Shown here piece after piece: positions 39,821 to 42,078 of a DNA stretch of 42,078 nt. The notes beneath the pieces were generated by a model that saw only the letters and a list, made by a program, of their open reading frames with translations, was not told the origin of the DNA and did no database searches. The translations under genes and the position numbers were made by a program. Origin of the DNA: Gammaproteobacteria bacterium (GTDB lineage Bacteria; Pseudomonadota; Gammaproteobacteria; Steroidobacterales; Steroidobacteraceae); the NCBI GenBank assembly GCA_004297335.1, contig SCUD01000065.1, forward strand, positions 1-42,078. The letters run 5' to 3'. Each line of letters begins with the position of its first letter. Positions within the stretch are counted from its first letter, which is position 1.

Positions 39821-40591
39821 CTAGTAGATCGGCGTCTTCAGCTGGCCGCCGTTGACGTGCAGGTTCGCGCCGATCAGCAGGCTCGCGCGCGGGCTCGCGG
39901 CGAACAGCACGGCGCTCGCCACTTCCTCGGGCCGGCCGAGCCGACCAAGCGGGCACATGCCCCGGACCTGCTCATAGAACGCCGGCTGGTTCAGGCGAAC
40001 CTGTTCCCACATGCCGCCCTCGAACTCGATCGAGCCGGGTGAAACGACGTTGACGCGGATCCCCTGCGGGGCGAGCACCTGGGCGAGTTGCGCGCCGAAG
40101 TGCGCGAGGCCGGCCTTGGCCGAGCCGTAGGCGATCTCGTTGTTCGAGAAGCCAGTCACCAGCGTGATGCCGCTAGAGATCAGGACGATCGCCCCGGCGC
40201 CGGACTGCTTGAGGAAGGGGACCGCGGCCTGGCAGCCAACAACGGCACCGACCACGTTGAGCTCGAACTGATCGCGCCAGGTCTCCACGCTCTCGAAGTC
40301 CATCGCCATCGAGGTCACCCCGTGGACGAAGACGTCGAGACCGCCGAGCCGCCCGGCGGCGCTCGCGATCCAGGCCCGGAGAGCTGCATGATCGTGCAGG
40401 TCCACGCAGTCGCCAAAAGCGCGGACTCCGTGCTTCGCGAGCGCGGTCGCGGTCGCGCGGACGCCCTCTGCCCCGCGCGCGCAAAACGCCACGTCGGCGC
40501 CCTCCGCCGCGAATGCCTCCGCTACCGCACGGCAGATGCCGCGCGACGCGCCGGTGATCGCCACCTTCTTTCCCTTGAGTTGCAGGTCCAT
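39821..40591 (-). CDS. Short-chain dehydrogenase/reductase
   Basis: A 256-residue SDR with TGASRGICR (the last Gly of TGxxxGIG is Cys), LISSG with catalytic Ser, and YGSAKAG (Tyr/Lys). The loop usually reading NNAG is VHGV. ATG 40591 is chosen because AAGGAGG lies six bases before it; ATG 40594 is an alternative. It ends with TAG. It lies 52 bp downstream of the corrinoid-protein gene, so it may oxidise or reduce the demethylated product. That role is inferred. Confidence 0.88.
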   Translation of the reverse strand: MDLQLKGKKVAITGASRGICRAVAEAFAAEGADVAFCARGAEGVRATATALAKHGVRAFGDCVDLHDHAALRAWIASAAGRLGGLDVFVHGVTSMAMDFESVETWRDQFELNVVGAVVGCQAAVPFLKQSGAGAIVLISSGITLVTGFSNNEIAYGSAKAGLAHFGAQLAQVLAPQGIRVNVVSPGSIEFEGGMWEQVRLNQPAFYEQVRGMCPLGRLGRPEEVASAVLFAASPRASLLIGANLHVNGGQLKTPIY

Positions 40592-40643
40592 CATCCGCCT
40601 CCTTGAGGCTCTTGGCAGCTTACAGGTCCATGCGGCACAGGCG

Positions 40644-41282
40644 CTACGCCAGCTTGAGCAGCTGCTTTGCCAGCAGCACGCCGTCTTTCGCCTGCGCGCC
40701 CCAGCCATCCGCGCCCTGCTCGCTGGCCCAGGCTGCCGAGGTCACGGCGCCACCGACGATGACCGGGTACTTCTCGCGGACCTTCATCTCCTTCAGGAGG
40801 TCGAGCAATTCCGCGAATTTCTCCTTGGCCGGCGCAAAGACCACCGACACGGCGATCATGTGCGCCCCGGACTTCTCGGCGGCCTGGTAGAAATCCCACG
40901 GACTGTTCTTCTCGCCGATGTCGATCACCTCGAAGCCGGCGATCGAAAGCAGCGTGCCGACGAGGTTCTTGCCGATGTTGTGCTGGCTGAGCATCGTGCC
41001 GAGGACGATCCGGCGGTCGATCCGGCGGCGCTCGCCTTGCGGAAACGCCTGCTCGATCAGGGGAATGCAGGCCTTGGCGGTCACGCCCGCCCGCACCAGA
41101 TCGAGAACGATCGCCTTCTTCGCGGCGAAGCGGTCGCCGACGTCGCTGAGCCCGCTCATCACGCCATCCTCGAGCACCGCCATCGGATCGTGACCCTCGG
41201 CCAGCAGCACGCGGGTCATCGCGGCAGCCTCCTGCGACTGGGTCGCGCCCACCAGCTGCCGCAGTTCCGCAATCGTCGCCAT
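40644..41282 (-). CDS. Corrinoid (B12-binding) protein of a methyltransferase system
   Basis: A 212-residue protein with an N-terminal helical cap (about 1-85) and a Rossmann-like B12 domain. In most corrinoid proteins the cobalt-binding loop is GTVxGDIHDIGKN. Here it is GTMLSQHNIGKNLVGTLL, with the His and GKN kept but Asp replaced and the loop one residue shorter. SVVFAP and VIVGGAV supply the other corrin contacts. It would carry the methyl group between a substrate-specific methyltransferase (next gene) and a second methyltransferase, not seen here. ATG 41282 has GAGGAGGAA upstream, and the gene ends with TAG. Confidence 0.88.
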   Translation of the reverse strand: MATIAELRQLVGATQSQEAAAMTRVLLAEGHDPMAVLEDGVMSGLSDVGDRFAAKKAIVLDLVRAGVTAKACIPLIEQAFPQGERRRIDRRIVLGTMLSQHNIGKNLVGTLLSIAGFEVIDIGEKNSPWDFYQAAEKSGAHMIAVSVVFAPAKEKFAELLDLLKEMKVREKYPVIVGGAVTSAAWASEQGADGWGAQAKDGVLLAKQLLKLA

Positions 41283-41293
41283 TCCATTCCTCC

Positions 41294-42078
41294 TCAGTCG
41301 ACTTGTTGCCAGGTCGGGTAGTCGAGGCCGAGATCCCTGAAAATGCGGGTGAACTTCCGGTAGTGCTCCAGCATGACCGGCTTCGGCCGCAGGGTCTTCA
41401 GGTCGTAGATCTCGGTCAGCGGCAGATCGATCGCACCGGGCTCGGGATCCCTGCCCGAGAGCCTGGCGTTGATTTTGCGGATGATGTCGATGCCCTCGCG
41501 CGGCGTCAGCCGCGTCGCGGCACGCGTGATCTCGCCGGACCAGCGCGCCTCCATGCCGCTGTGCCCGCCGGCGAGCCACAGGCCCTCCATGCCCGAGATG
41601 CAGGCATTGATGCACGCGATCGCGATGTGATACCAGGCATCATCGTCGAGCGGTGCGCGGGTGCCACCGCTGCCGTAGGTGATCCAGGGCAGCTGCAGAT
41701 TCCGCTCGGCCGCGAGCCCCGCCGCGGAGTTGCACCAGAAGATGTCGTTCCCGACGTAGCTGCCGTGCACCGATACCGACATCGCCTGGGTGACGCAGCC
41801 GCCGGAATAGGCGAGCATCGCCAGCGTGTGGGCGATGATTTCCATCGCGCCCTGTTCCGGACCGGTGAGATACGCATAGAGCGCCGGACAGGAGCTCATC
41901 CACGGTTCGAGGCCCTGCTGCTCGGCGAAGAAGGCTAGATTCAGTCGATCGTAGTCGATGCGCATTTCCTGCAGGATCTGCACCGGCAGCGTGCAGTTGT
42001 GCTTGTCGTACAGCCCGGAGGCGAAAGTGCTGATCAGCGTCAGCGGTGTCGTCGCGCTCATCGGGATACCAAACCACA
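41294..42078 (-). CDS. MtmB-family methylamine:corrinoid methyltransferase homologue, partial
   Basis: The C-terminal 260 residues run off the right edge. They follow methanogen MtmB (monomethylamine methyltransferase), as recalled by eye, in GMEARWSGEITRA, the YDLKTLRP block, the closing RDLGLDY and an EMRIDYDRL block. MtmB carries pyrrolysine (TAG) about 33 residues before this last block; here the codons in that place read Ile-Pro-Met-Ser. It is therefore a non-pyrrolysine homologue whose substrate may not be monomethylamine. It lies 11 bp upstream of the corrinoid-protein gene. An in-frame ATG at 42061 exists, but the frame stays open to the window end. Confidence 0.82.
   Translation of the reverse strand, partial: WFGIPMSATTPLTLISTFASGLYDKHNCTLPVQILQEMRIDYDRLNLAFFAEQQGLEPWMSSCPALYAYLTGPEQGAMEIIAHTLAMLAYSGGCVTQAMSVSVHGSYVGNDIFWCNSAAGLAAERNLQLPWITYGSGGTRAPLDDDAWYHIAIACINACISGMEGLWLAGGHSGMEARWSGEITRAATRLTPREGIDIIRKINARLSGRDPEPGAIDLPLTEIYDLKTLRPKPVMLEHYRKFTRIFRDLGLDYPTWQQVD

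Noticed and set aside
41294-42078. Pyrrolysine-containing methylamine methyltransferase
   Set aside because: No in-frame TAG occurs in the visible part, including the segment that should carry the pyrrolysine, and adjacent genes use TAG as stop. Only the missing N-terminal part could change this.

Overview
The window is GC-rich, tightly packed DNA without tRNA or rRNA genes. It looks like the chromosome of a proteobacterium with a large aerobic-type catabolic repertoire. The evidence is a TonB-dependent outer-membrane receptor, many short-chain dehydrogenases (SDRs), acyl-CoA synthetases, acyl-CoA dehydrogenases and crotonases, a SnoaL-like protein and several VapC-type toxin-antitoxin pairs. 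The mix resembles steroid- or terpenoid-degrading Gammaproteobacteria or sphingomonads, but the sequence alone does not fix the taxon.

Left flank (1-5.7 kb). It holds the tail of an amidohydrolase, a secreted three-repeat protein, a Phd/VapC toxin-antitoxin pair with a perfect palindromic operator, and an SDR plus acyl-CoA synthetase pair facing a second SDR.

Central catabolic block (about 5.8-25.8 kb, all on +). In order: a TonB-dependent receptor; a three-subunit acetone-carboxylase-like enzyme (alpha, gamma, beta); an Fe-S flavin dienoyl/enoate reductase; an EthD-like protein; a MenB/BadI-like crotonase; three consecutive acyl-CoA dehydrogenase-family proteins; two more crotonases; a short citrate-synthase-fold protein; a GAF-PucR regulator; and an acyl-CoA synthetase. 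Read together, these suggest import of a hydrophobic ketone, ATP-dependent carboxylation next to the carbonyl, CoA activation of the beta-keto acid, C-C (possibly ring) cleavage and beta-oxidation. A near-identical promoter-like element lies upstream of the receptor and of the Fe-S reductase, so the block probably forms one regulon. It is visibly less GC-rich than its flanks, which fits acquisition as a unit. I regard this as the best candidate in the window for an undescribed pathway.

Right-centre (25.9-33.6 kb). A DUF1015 protein is followed by a translationally coupled trio: a CelD/BcsL-type acetyltransferase, a PrpF-family isomerase and an ATP-grasp ligase. Then come an Old-Yellow-Enzyme homologue, an SDR that has lost its Tyr/Lys pair, a SnoaL-like protein and a small periplasmic protein.

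Right flank (33.6-42.1 kb). It contains a secreted alpha/beta hydrolase with two tandem secreted paralogues, two further toxin-antitoxin pairs, an MscS channel, a pRiA4b ORF-3-like gene and a nucleotidyltransferase gene remnant. At the edge is an operon of an MtmB-family methyltransferase (no in-frame amber codon where pyrrolysine should lie), a corrinoid protein and an SDR. This is a second candidate for a little-described system: non-pyrrolysine, corrinoid-dependent demethylation.
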